Source: an uncultured Bacteroidia bacterium
GTDB lineage: Bacteria > Bacteroidota > Bacteroidia > Bacteroidales > Prolixibacteraceae
Reading direction: 5' to 3'
DNA length: 38,977 bases
Assembly: GCA_903907075.1 (NCBI GenBank)
Contig: CAIVMQ010000079.1
Location: forward strand, 1 to 38,977
The first letter of the stretch is position 1. Each line of letters starts with the position of its first letter. The position numbers and the translations under genes were made by a program. This document shows, piece by piece, positions 26,912 to 34,794 of the stretch. The notes under the pieces are model-generated. The model did not search any database. It was given only the letters and a program-made list of their open reading frames with translations, and was not told the origin of the DNA.

Positions 26912-29332
26912 CTAGAACTCGATAATAAATCCTATGCTGGGAAGTATGGAGCCACTAGTATTGGGAAGGATAACTGGAATTGCAGATTGTCTGTTGTTTA
27001 ACGCTTCCGGATTTCCGTAAATGCCTGGATTATAGGGTTCGCTTGTTTTTGTAGCGATGGTATTATCGGGATTTCGTTTGAGGGTTAAACCAGGTTGTGT
27101 CGGGTTCTTACTATTGTAGAAATTTTGAATATCCAAAAACAGATCAAGTGTTGAGTTTTTGAAATTCCATTTCTTATCTAGACGCAGATCGGCTGCATTA
27201 AATGCGGTGAGTCGTTGCGAGTTAATTTGTTTATAATCAAGTATAGGCTGATTTGTAAAAGGGTAATTTTCTAAACTCTTATCTAAATCATAAGGTGTGG
27301 CAGGTGTTTTTCCTTGATAGCGAAAGCGAAGACCGAATTCCCAGTTTCTTGAAAATTTATAACCTCCTGTAAATGATATTAGTTGACGATTATCCCATGC
27401 TGATGGGATATACGTTTGAGGATCACTACCTGTAAATAGACTATAATAATAGGTATACGCTAATATGCCATAGATATGGCTCGTGAGTCGCTTCTGCAAC
27501 ATGAATTCAGCTCCATAGGTTTTGCCTCTACCATTACTTGAAATTCTTTCGTTTCCCAATACTCCAAAATCACCTCCCAAGTTAGCTAATGAGATTTTAT
27601 TGTTAATCGATACCGGATAAGAGTTATATCTTTTGAAAAATCCTTCAAGGGTGATCCGTAGTGAATTACTGGGAAGCCATTCGAAACCTGTAACAATATG
27701 ATCTGATTGGGTATATTCATTTTTTTTATTTACGTATTGGTTATCTTCCTGATAACCAAGTACGGTATAGGGGAGTAGTTTATAATAGCGACCCAGTGAA
27801 AAACTTGCATTAAATTCAGGGGTTATACTTAGGGTGGCTGCTAATCTTGGAGCAAAAGTATTTTGCAGCTTATTGCCATTTTCGGTAAAGTTATTCCCAT
27901 CAATTCTGGCACCTGCTGTAAGAGATAATCTATTTCCGAAGGCTCTCCTGTTAATTTGTAGAAACCCTCCATAGCGCAACATCTCCAGGGCAGTTGTGTA
28001 ATTTGCAATATACTCCATTCTACGCTGAAAGGTTAAATTCGTATAATTGGAATAAATAAGCACCCCTCCAGCACTCAATTGCCAAGGACCTGAGTTGTGA
28101 TTCACCTCCATACGTAAACGGGTTTCATCTTCTATTGAGCTATAGCGCAGAATTTGATTACTCTCATTTTGGACGGCATTCGATTGATATTTGCTGGCAG
28201 TGTTTAAAAGCCTATTATTGCTTAGTGCCATTGATAAATAACCTTTCCCCAAGGCATGACGCCAAGAGCCACCCAAGGTATTTGAGCGTTGGCTGTTGAG
28301 CGGAATCTGATCAAGAATAGCCATCTTCTCTAGCGTGAGATTCTTTGGCTGTATAAACGTAAAATTATCTATTGCCCCTATTCCCAGGAAGTTAAATTCA
28401 TTTTTAGTATTCGGCTTATGGGTGATTTTATACTCATAGTCCCAATAGTCGGGTACGAAGGGCAGGTCAATTATTTGGAAAATAAGTTTCAAATAGGAGC
28501 GTCTAACCGAGGCAATAAATGTTGTATTTCCCCCTTTCTTCCCTAATGGTCCTTCGGTAGTAAATGCTGCTTCACTGGCACTTAATCTGAAATTACTCTG
28601 CACTCGCTGTGGATTACCTGTGCGTTGTTTAAAGACTAAAACTCCCGAAAGGGGATTGTCATATTTAGCAGGAAATGCCGATGTGTGAAGTGTCACACTC
28701 TCAATAAACGAGACATTAAGAAGTCCGACTGGGCCACCTGAAGCCCCTTGAGTGGCAAAATGGTTTATGGACGGAATTTCAATACCATCAAGAAAGTAAA
28801 CATTTTCATTGGGTGCACCACCTCGAATAATAATATCATTGCGAAATCCTACAGACCCGGATACTCCTGGAAGCGATTGCACAACTTTGGCCATATCAAA
28901 ATTGGCACCCGGGTATTTTGATATTTCATTTATTCCGAGACTTTGAATCGAATTAACTGATCCTAAAGGTTTAAAAAAATTTGCTTTTACCTCAACTTGA
29001 GCCAACTCTTTTGATGATTCTTCCAGCTCAAAATTAACCTCTGAAGCGTTACCAGACGTTACCGAGATATCGAATTTCTGAATAGCTTTAAATCCTAGTG
29101 AAGAGGCTTCTATTGTCCAGGTTTTTGAGGGAACTTGCTTAATTCGGTAAAATCCGGTACTATCTGTTAATGCACTTACATCAGTTCCAAGGATCCGGAT
29201 TGTAACATCCTCAATAGGAGCCTGCGTAATTAAATTCCGAACAAAACCATTAACCACTCCTCCATTTTGAGAAAAGGCTCCCTGGAATCCAATCCAACTA
29301 AAGGCAATCAAAAGAATAATTGATTTTGTCAA
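26912..29332 (-). CDS. TonB-dependent outer-membrane receptor
   Basis: This is an outer-membrane beta-barrel receptor that imports a ligand with energy from TonB. The 806-residue protein has a signal peptide (1-21, ending GAFS-Q), a carboxypeptidase-regulatory-like beta-sandwich (about 25-110, including GFVRNLITQAPIEDVTIRIL), and a plug domain (about 130-235, with VVQSLPGVSGSVGFRNDIII and VYFLDGIEIPSINHF). A 22-strand-type barrel rich in aromatic and polar alternation follows. It lacks a partner SusD, so it is not a classical glycan SusCD pair. It diverges from the DUF2141-crtI-oxygenase operon; co-regulation and a lipid or carotenoid ligand are possible but unproven. Confidence 0.92.
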   Translation of the reverse strand: MTKSIILLIAFSWIGFQGAFSQNGGVVNGFVRNLITQAPIEDVTIRILGTDVSALTDSTGFYRIKQVPSKTWTIEASSLGFKAIQKFDISVTSGNASEVNFELEESSKELAQVEVKANFFKPLGSVNSIQSLGINEISKYPGANFDMAKVVQSLPGVSGSVGFRNDIIIRGGAPNENVYFLDGIEIPSINHFATQGASGGPVGLLNVSFIESVTLHTSAFPAKYDNPLSGVLVFKQRTGNPQRVQSNFRLSASEAAFTTEGPLGKKGGNTTFIASVRRSYLKLIFQIIDLPFVPDYWDYEYKITHKPNTKNEFNFLGIGAIDNFTFIQPKNLTLEKMAILDQIPLNSQRSNTLGGSWRHALGKGYLSMALSNNRLLNTASKYQSNAVQNESNQILRYSSIEDETRLRMEVNHNSGPWQLSAGGVLIYSNYTNLTFQRRMEYIANYTTALEMLRYGGFLQINRRAFGNRLSLTAGARIDGNNFTENGNKLQNTFAPRLAATLSITPEFNASFSLGRYYKLLPYTVLGYQEDNQYVNKKNEYTQSDHIVTGFEWLPSNSLRITLEGFFKRYNSYPVSINNKISLANLGGDFGVLGNERISSNGRGKTYGAEFMLQKRLTSHIYGILAYTYYYSLFTGSDPQTYIPSAWDNRQLISFTGGYKFSRNWEFGLRFRYQGKTPATPYDLDKSLENYPFTNQPILDYKQINSQRLTAFNAADLRLDKKWNFKNSTLDLFLDIQNFYNSKNPTQPGLTLKRNPDNTIATKTSEPYNPGIYGNPEALNNRQSAIPVILPNTSGSILPSIGFIIEF

Positions 29333-29392
29333 AACAATACTGATTTAAAACTATAATTGATCTGAATAAAAGAATAAGTTGAAATCATATCT

Positions 29393-29423
29393 AATAAACA
29401 ATATGGCACAATGATTGTTTATT
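29393..29423. promoter_or_regulatory. Operator-like dyad in the divergent receptor/DUF2141 region
   Basis: AATAAACAAT (29393-29402) and ATTGTTTATT (29414-29423) are perfect 10-bp inverted repeats separated by 11 bp. The dyad lies about 30 bp upstream of the DUF2141 start and 60 bp upstream of the receptor start, where a regulator could affect both promoters. I see no regulator gene nearby. Confidence 0.4.
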
Positions 29424-29451
29424 TATTTTATAATATTCGATATCTAAAGTT

Positions 29452-29877
29452 ATGCTTTTCTCATTTATTTTTTCTATATTGATTAATCTGAGTAGCGCAT
29501 ATTATCCTCAGGTAGAAGGTATTCACGTAATTGTAAATGGGGTTAATAATCAAGCAGGAGAGATAATGGTGGCACTCTTCGATTCTCAGGAAGGATTCCC
29601 ATTGAATGCTCATAGAGCCTTTAAACTTGCAAAGTGTCCTGCTCAAGACGGCACCGTTTTTTTGACAATTGAAAAGGTACCTCCTGGGAAATATGCCATT
29701 GCTCTATTTCATGATACGAATGGAGATGCAATTTTGAACACAAATGTGCTGGGAATTCCTAAGGAGGGTTATGGCGTTTCAAATAATATTAAAAACAAAT
29801 TTTCTGCTCCTTCATTTCAACAAGCTCAATTTATACACCAAGATTCTACATCTTTGACAATATCGATACACTATTAA
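29452..29877 (+). CDS. Exported DUF2141 domain protein
   Basis: This 141-residue protein has a short hydrophobic leader (about 1-16, FSFIFSILINLSSA) and is predicted to be exported. The rest matches the DUF2141 pattern: an initial strand pair IHVIVNGVNNQAGEIMVALF, then FPLNAHRAFKL, VPPGKYAIALFHDTNGDAIL (the Asp-Thr-Asn-Gly-Asp turn is the most conserved feature) and GIPKEGYGVSNN. The biochemical function is unknown. In Bacteroidota this family is often found among carotenoid genes, which fits its position 12 bp before crtI here. It is the first gene of a three-gene operon. Confidence 0.85.
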   Translation: MLFSFIFSILINLSSAYYPQVEGIHVIVNGVNNQAGEIMVALFDSQEGFPLNAHRAFKLAKCPAQDGTVFLTIEKVPPGKYAIALFHDTNGDAILNTNVLGIPKEGYGVSNNIKNKFSAPSFQQAQFIHQDSTSLTISIHY

Positions 29878-29889
29878 TAATTGGCTATT

Positions 29890-31380
29890 ATGTTTAAGAA
29901 ACAGAAAATAGCAGTGGTTGGGAGTGGATTTGGCGGGTTGTCAGCAGCAATCAGACTCGCTGCATTAGGACATGATGTTACGATTTATGAAAAATTGGAC
30001 CAACCCGGAGGCAGAGCATATCAATATCAGATTAATGGATTTAAATTCGATGGTGGACCCACAGTTATCACGGCACCTCATCAATATAAGGAATTGTTCG
30101 ATCTGGTGGATAAAAAAATGGAGGATTATTTGACCCTGATTCCACTTGACCCTTTTTATCGTATTTTTAATGGCAATGGTGATGTGTTTAATTATTGGAG
30201 AGATCAGGATAAAACCGAAGCTGAAATCGCTCGATTCAGTCCCGGTGATATTAAAGGATATAGAATATTCTTGAGTAAAATGAATGCCATTTTTCAATGG
30301 TTTCATCCCTTTACCGAAAAGAGTTTCTCAACATTATATAGCTTCCTGCGTATTTTCCCTTTTGTATTCAAAACGGGTACCTGGCGAAGCATGTATAGTT
30401 TTGCAAAAAAGCATGTTAAAGATGACTTTATTCGAAAAGTGCTCTCCTTTCATCCATTGCTAATTGGAGGTAATCCATTTGACACTCCTTCGATATATGG
30501 CTTAATAATCCGTTTTGAGAAAGAGTGGGGTGTTCATTATTGTATTGGAGGAACTGGGGCAATTGTAAATGCTCTTTGTCAATTATTTGAAGATTGTGGC
30601 GGAAAAATTAAACTAAATACCGAAGTCTCCAGGTTTCTAATTGAAAATAAGCGAGTTTCGGGTATTTGCCTCTCAAACGGTTCAATAGAAAAAACAGATA
30701 GCGTAATCTGTAATGGAGATCTTGCTTTTTGTTATAAAAATCTTGTCCCCAAAGAGTATCTTCCTCCTCAACTTGAATTTTGGCTGAATAATATTCAGTA
30801 TAGTAATTCGTTAGTCGTAATTTATTTTGGAACGAAGAGGAGATATCCAGACTCCAAACTTTCGCACCATAATCTAATCTTAGGTCATGACTATAACCAA
30901 TTTATGAAGGATGTGTTTTCGAGGAAGAAAATTCCTAATGAACTTGGATTGTATTTACATATGCCCTCTGCCACAGATCCTTCAATTGCACCAGCAGGAT
31001 GCGAATCATTTTATGTCCTTTCATTGGTCCCAAATTTAGACGGGAAAATAAATTGGGAAGAGATCTTACCGGAATATACCGATAAGGTTCTTACCTTTCT
31101 CGAAACGAATTACCTGCCTGATCTGAAAAACAATATTATTGCACAGCATACTGTTAGCCCTATCCATTTTGCTTCAACGCTAAATAGTTTTAGGGGGGCT
31201 GCCTTCTCGATTAAACCGACGATGGTTCAGTCGGGTTATTTCCGACCTCAGGTAAAATCAAAATGGTTTAAAGATCTCTATTTTGTTGGAGCGGGAGTTC
31301 ATCCCGGGGCAGGGGTGCCGGCTGTTATGGCTTCTGGTAAGATAGCAGCTGCTGAAATTTCAAAAATAAATCAAATTTAG
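29890..31380 (+). CDS. Phytoene desaturase/carotenoid isomerase family (CrtI-like) FAD oxidoreductase
   Basis: CrtI-type enzymes desaturate, isomerise or saturate polyenes; relatives include CrtI, CrtISO and animal retinol saturase. From the ATG at 29890 the protein has 496 residues; the in-frame TTG at 29881 is not preferred. It has the FAD-binding GSGFGG (residues 11-16), the following EKLDQPGGRAYQY, the substrate-side GFKFDGGPTVI, and the C-terminal family signature VGAGVHPGAGVPAVMASGKI. Without phytoene synthase or cyclase genes nearby, phytoene desaturation cannot be assumed. The next gene, 12 bp on, is a carotenoid cleavage oxygenase, so a polyene substrate is very likely. Confidence 0.85.
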   Translation: MFKKQKIAVVGSGFGGLSAAIRLAALGHDVTIYEKLDQPGGRAYQYQINGFKFDGGPTVITAPHQYKELFDLVDKKMEDYLTLIPLDPFYRIFNGNGDVFNYWRDQDKTEAEIARFSPGDIKGYRIFLSKMNAIFQWFHPFTEKSFSTLYSFLRIFPFVFKTGTWRSMYSFAKKHVKDDFIRKVLSFHPLLIGGNPFDTPSIYGLIIRFEKEWGVHYCIGGTGAIVNALCQLFEDCGGKIKLNTEVSRFLIENKRVSGICLSNGSIEKTDSVICNGDLAFCYKNLVPKEYLPPQLEFWLNNIQYSNSLVVIYFGTKRRYPDSKLSHHNLILGHDYNQFMKDVFSRKKIPNELGLYLHMPSATDPSIAPAGCESFYVLSLVPNLDGKINWEEILPEYTDKVLTFLETNYLPDLKNNIIAQHTVSPIHFASTLNSFRGAAFSIKPTMVQSGYFRPQVKSKWFKDLYFVGAGVHPGAGVPAVMASGKIAAAEISKINQI

Positions 31381-31392
31381 ATTCTAGAAATT

Positions 31393-32832
31393 ATGGAATT
31401 CAGGAATTCAATTCATTCAAACTTATTTTTCGAATTAGGGCTTAACCGTAATCAGAAGATTTATAGTTTAAATAATGTTCCTGTTCACGGTAAGATTCCG
31501 GATTGGTTAAATGGGACTTTTCTTCGCAACGGTCCTGGTATGCTCAATATCAAGAACCGTAGACTCAACCATTGGTTTGATGCAATGGGAGCCCTTCATA
31601 AATTTGATATCAGAGATGGGAAAGTCGATTATAGTTGCCGTTTTATTGAATGTGACTCTTATGACGGAGTAATAGAGTCTGGGGATTTAAAATTTTCGGA
31701 ATTTGCTACCGATCCGTGTAAGTCAATTTTTAAAAAAGTGCAATCCTATGTTTTTCCATCGCTCCCTAACATGACGGATAATCCCAAAATTAATGTAGCC
31801 AGAATAGGGGAGAAGTGGATGGCTCTGGGTGAAACCCCAATGCAGGTTGAATTTGATCCCAAAACATTAAAGAAGATTGGCGTCAGTGAACCTGTACCAG
31901 GTGCATTTTCATATAAAACAACAGCGCATCCCCATTTTGATAAGGAACATGCGTATAATCTGGTTGTTAAATTTGGAATGATAAGCTACTATAAAATTTA
32001 TGATGTGGCAAAGCCTGGTGGTAAGCCGTTAGCATCTATCCCAATCAAAAAACCGGCATATATTCATGGTTTTGGAATGACCAAGAAATATTTCATCATC
32101 ACTGCTGGGCCGTTGGTGGTAGTCCCTATAGAATTGTTATTTTGGAAAAGACCCTATATTGAAAATCACAAATGGCGACCTCAGGATGGAGCGTCAATTT
32201 GGGTAATTGAGAAAGAGAGCGGTAAAGTAAAAGCTTACTTCGAAACGGATCCATTTTTCTGTTTTCATCATGTCAATGCATGGGAGGAAGGGAATGAGAT
32301 CATAATGGACATCAATGCCTATGATGATGCTTCGATAATCCAAAAATATTACCTGCGTGAACTTGAACAACCTGATGTTGAGTTACCCTTTGGAACGATC
32401 CGCCGGTTTCGGTTAAACCTCTCTACAAAAAAGGCAGATATACAAATTATATCCAATGCCTGTATTGAACTTCCGCGAATTGACTACAACCGTTACAATA
32501 CGGAGAGTAACTATAGATTCACCTATGGCGTTAGCCTCAATCCCAATGAAAGAAAGGGTTTCTATAATAGTGTGGTAAAGATAAATGTCCAGACTGGTGA
32601 AAATTCGTATTGGTTTGAAACGGGATGTTATCCGGGCGAACCGGTTTTTTACCCCTCACCAAAAAGTAAAAGTGATCAAGATGGCGTTTTGTTATCTATC
32701 GTATTAGACACCAAAACGCAAAACTCATTTTTGCTGATTCTTGACGCTACAACGATGAATGAAATCGCACGCGCTGGCCTTCCTGAACCTATCGTTTATG
32801 GCTTTCACGGAGATTTTTTTCCGGCTATTTAG
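31393..32832 (+). CDS. Carotenoid cleavage oxygenase (RPE65/BCO-like)
   Basis: This non-haem Fe(II) enzyme family cleaves carotenoids or apocarotenoids, giving for example retinal. The 479-residue protein fits the seven-bladed-propeller family. The four iron histidines can be placed: in TAHPHF (179-181 region), IHGFGMT (225), FHHVNAW (292-293) and the C-terminal FHGDFF (472). The N-terminal FLRNGPGM is the family opening. The run DPCKSIF (107-113), followed by the TDNPKINV motif (128-135), resembles the Pro-Asp-Pro-Cys-Lys block described for animal BCO1/BCO2/RPE65 rather than plant CCDs. Cleavage site and substrate cannot be read from sequence. It converges on the mannose-6-phosphate isomerase gene. 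Confidence 0.9.
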   Translation: MEFRNSIHSNLFFELGLNRNQKIYSLNNVPVHGKIPDWLNGTFLRNGPGMLNIKNRRLNHWFDAMGALHKFDIRDGKVDYSCRFIECDSYDGVIESGDLKFSEFATDPCKSIFKKVQSYVFPSLPNMTDNPKINVARIGEKWMALGETPMQVEFDPKTLKKIGVSEPVPGAFSYKTTAHPHFDKEHAYNLVVKFGMISYYKIYDVAKPGGKPLASIPIKKPAYIHGFGMTKKYFIITAGPLVVVPIELLFWKRPYIENHKWRPQDGASIWVIEKESGKVKAYFETDPFFCFHHVNAWEEGNEIIMDINAYDDASIIQKYYLRELEQPDVELPFGTIRRFRLNLSTKKADIQIISNACIELPRIDYNRYNTESNYRFTYGVSLNPNERKGFYNSVVKINVQTGENSYWFETGCYPGEPVFYPSPKSKSDQDGVLLSIVLDTKTQNSFLLILDATTMNEIARAGLPEPIVYGFHGDFFPAI

Positions 32833-32867
32833 TCCCGTAAATTTAGTCCTGGAAATTTTAGTCTGGA
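32828..32867 (+). repeat. Imperfect 14-bp tandem repeat at the end of the oxygenase gene
   Basis: TTTAGTCCCGTAAA (32828-32841) is followed directly by TTTAGTCCTGGAAA (32842-32855) and a third, degraded copy TTTTAGTCTGGA (32856-32867). The first unit includes the stop codon. It looks like local slippage with no clear function. Confidence 0.5.
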
Positions 32868-32892
32868 TCGATCTCTTCTTGCCGAGTAGTAT

Positions 32893-34671
32893 TTAAACCC
32901 TTACATACCCTTTTAAGGTTGCGCATCTTTGGTCTCCAGCAGAGCCGAATGGCCGAATGGTATATGCTCCGATAGCAGCAGGTACAATAAATACCTCCGC
33001 ATAGTGGACGATAAATGGTTCGAAGATATTTCCGGGACTCTCTACAATCACCTCGTCACCTTCAACAAGACAAATTACGTGTACCCCTCCGTTGGTATGA
33101 TGGTCAACTTTTTTGGTGAACCAATGACGTCGTGTTTCAATAAATTCAAGTTCATGAAGCCCCGTGCGCTCCTCAATCCAACCTTCTCCCTGACCCACAG
33201 TTTGGACTTGATTAATCAGATTATCTCTTGTCCATTGTGTGGTTCTGTCCCATTGAATAACTTTTTTGCCGTGTTCAATATTAATTGGGCGGGGTTTGCC
33301 ATCCATCCCCAGTCGGCCCCAGTCCCACAACTTAAACGTGAAGATATAGGGTGTCGCGCTGATCTCAAGTACCATACTGTTTTTTCCTGAGCAGTGAATT
33401 GTTCCGGCGGGAATAAGTACATGATCGTGCTTTTTCATGGGCCAGGTTTGCACATGCTTTTCGGCATCAAACGATTTTGTATCTTTCTGTGCCGCTTCTA
33501 ATTCAGCTATCATTAATTCAGGATTAACACCCTCCTTTAATCCCAGATAGACAATCGTATCATCGCCTGTCTCCATCATATAATAACTCTCATCCTGAGT
33601 ATATTGCATACCAAATTTTTCCTGAATATATTCGGTAAGCGGGTGGACTTGAAGACTCAGGTGCCCTCCATTCATCGTGTCTAAAAAATCAAATCGAATT
33701 GGAAACTCATCACCGAAACGTTCGTAAACAAGCTCTCCAAGTAACTCCTTTGGGTGCATGAAGACAAGATTAATCGATGGTATTTCGATGATGTCATCTC
33801 CGAATTTTAAAAGTAGACTATTCTCTTCGGGGACACAATTAAAGCACCAGGCATAATTTGGGGCTGATGGATCGAGATTACAAACTTCTTTCATCCATTG
33901 TCCGCCCCACGGCCCTGGATCAAAAAACGGTACGACACTGAATGGCCGATTAATAGCTTGCTTCATCCCTGCACGTATCGCCGCCCCTTCAACAAGTTTT
34001 GGCTCACCGATTTTAGTGGTGTCAAGTAGAAAGTCAATCCTTTCAAATAAGGTTTTTTTCAACTTATCGCACACACGCCAGTCGACAAAATAACCTTGTT
34101 TATAGAGTAGCATCCAGTCCGTAGTATGCTTGTTTTTCAGCCCAAGGTTATCTACTAAATGTTTGCGCATGCGCAACTGAATTTCCCAGCGGGCCATATC
34201 GGCATAGACCAGTAAATCGGGTTTAGAATAGAGTAAAGAGGCACCAGACCCGTAAATCAAAATCACACCCTCCGTTATGGTCTCCAGTGCAGCCTTAATC
34301 TCTTTTACTTTATCCGAATCCAAATAATCCTCAATAGATAACCGTGTAAGAAACCCGAATATCCGGTCGTCGGTCACATCCGGAAATACAAGTTTCTTGA
34401 TCTCCTCTTCCGAGTACATGTAATCGGAGGCGTTAATAAACCGGTCGTATTTCAGTCCAGTAGACAGATTTGCAATCAGCTCCTCGTGAATAACACCCTG
34501 GTAGGTCTCAACAAGAACTACCTTTTTTAAGCCAGGAAGAGCTTTAATAGAATCATTCAATCGTTCGGAAATCGCGGCCCATCCTGTGGATACCTGAAAA
34601 CTAGCGCCTTTTACCTCCACCATAGGAAGGTTATTGAATTTGGAGGGTTTCTTTAAATAATTTAATGTCAT
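32893..34671 (-). CDS. Class I mannose-6-phosphate isomerase with kinase-like N-terminal half
   Basis: The C-terminal part (about residues 240-592 from this start) is a cupin mannose-6-phosphate isomerase, which interconverts mannose 6-phosphate and fructose 6-phosphate. Its zinc ligands are visible: Gln341 and His343 in LSLQVHP, Glu361 in DESYYMM and His426 in PAGTIHCSG; the active-site arginine is Arg453 in WDWGR. The first 240 residues are extra; EGVILIYGSGASLL (about 134-147) and DLLVYADMARWEIQLRMRKH resemble a nucleoside-kinase P-loop and lid, but the Walker lysine is absent. I chose the ATG at 34671; the ATG at 34689 and a TTG at 34722 both lie in or beside a palindrome. Total length is about twice that of the compact enzyme of about 320 residues. 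Confidence 0.82.
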   Translation of the reverse strand: MTLNYLKKPSKFNNLPMVEVKGASFQVSTGWAAISERLNDSIKALPGLKKVVLVETYQGVIHEELIANLSTGLKYDRFINASDYMYSEEEIKKLVFPDVTDDRIFGFLTRLSIEDYLDSDKVKEIKAALETITEGVILIYGSGASLLYSKPDLLVYADMARWEIQLRMRKHLVDNLGLKNKHTTDWMLLYKQGYFVDWRVCDKLKKTLFERIDFLLDTTKIGEPKLVEGAAIRAGMKQAINRPFSVVPFFDPGPWGGQWMKEVCNLDPSAPNYAWCFNCVPEENSLLLKFGDDIIEIPSINLVFMHPKELLGELVYERFGDEFPIRFDFLDTMNGGHLSLQVHPLTEYIQEKFGMQYTQDESYYMMETGDDTIVYLGLKEGVNPELMIAELEAAQKDTKSFDAEKHVQTWPMKKHDHVLIPAGTIHCSGKNSMVLEISATPYIFTFKLWDWGRLGMDGKPRPINIEHGKKVIQWDRTTQWTRDNLINQVQTVGQGEGWIEERTGLHELEFIETRRHWFTKKVDHHTNGGVHVICLVEGDEVIVESPGNIFEPFIVHYAEVFIVPAAIGAYTIRPFGSAGDQRCATLKGYVRV

Positions 34672-34683
34672 CGAAGAAGTTTT

Positions 34684-34719
34684 AAACATAGAGACGCACC
34701 GCGGCACGTCTCTATGTTT
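34684..34719. repeat. REP-like palindrome upstream of the mannose-6-phosphate isomerase gene
   Basis: The arms AAACATAGAGACG (34684-34696) and CGTCTCTATGTTT (34707-34719) are perfect 13-bp inverted repeats around a GC-rich core that pairs again (CCG/CGG). The AGAGACG...CGTCTCT kernel is like dispersed palindromes common in Bacteroidota genomes. This window has one copy. A TATTTTTG -7 element (34727 to 34720, minus strand) abuts it, so a transcript could begin inside the hairpin. Confidence 0.6.
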
Positions 34720-34794
34720 CAAAAATAAATGTGGTTTTTCCGATTTTATAGATCCTAAAATCTAGATTCTATTTTATTAAGCACTCTCTAAATT

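Noticed and set aside
26912..29332. SusC-type half of a polysaccharide utilisation locus
   Set aside because: No SusD-like lipoprotein is adjacent, and the protein, at 806 residues, is shorter than typical SusC proteins.
34672..34722. Extension of the mannose-6-phosphate isomerase from a TTG at 34722
   Set aside because: The extra residues are encoded by the palindrome, and a -7 promoter element abuts it; the ATG at 34671 gives a clean N-terminus.
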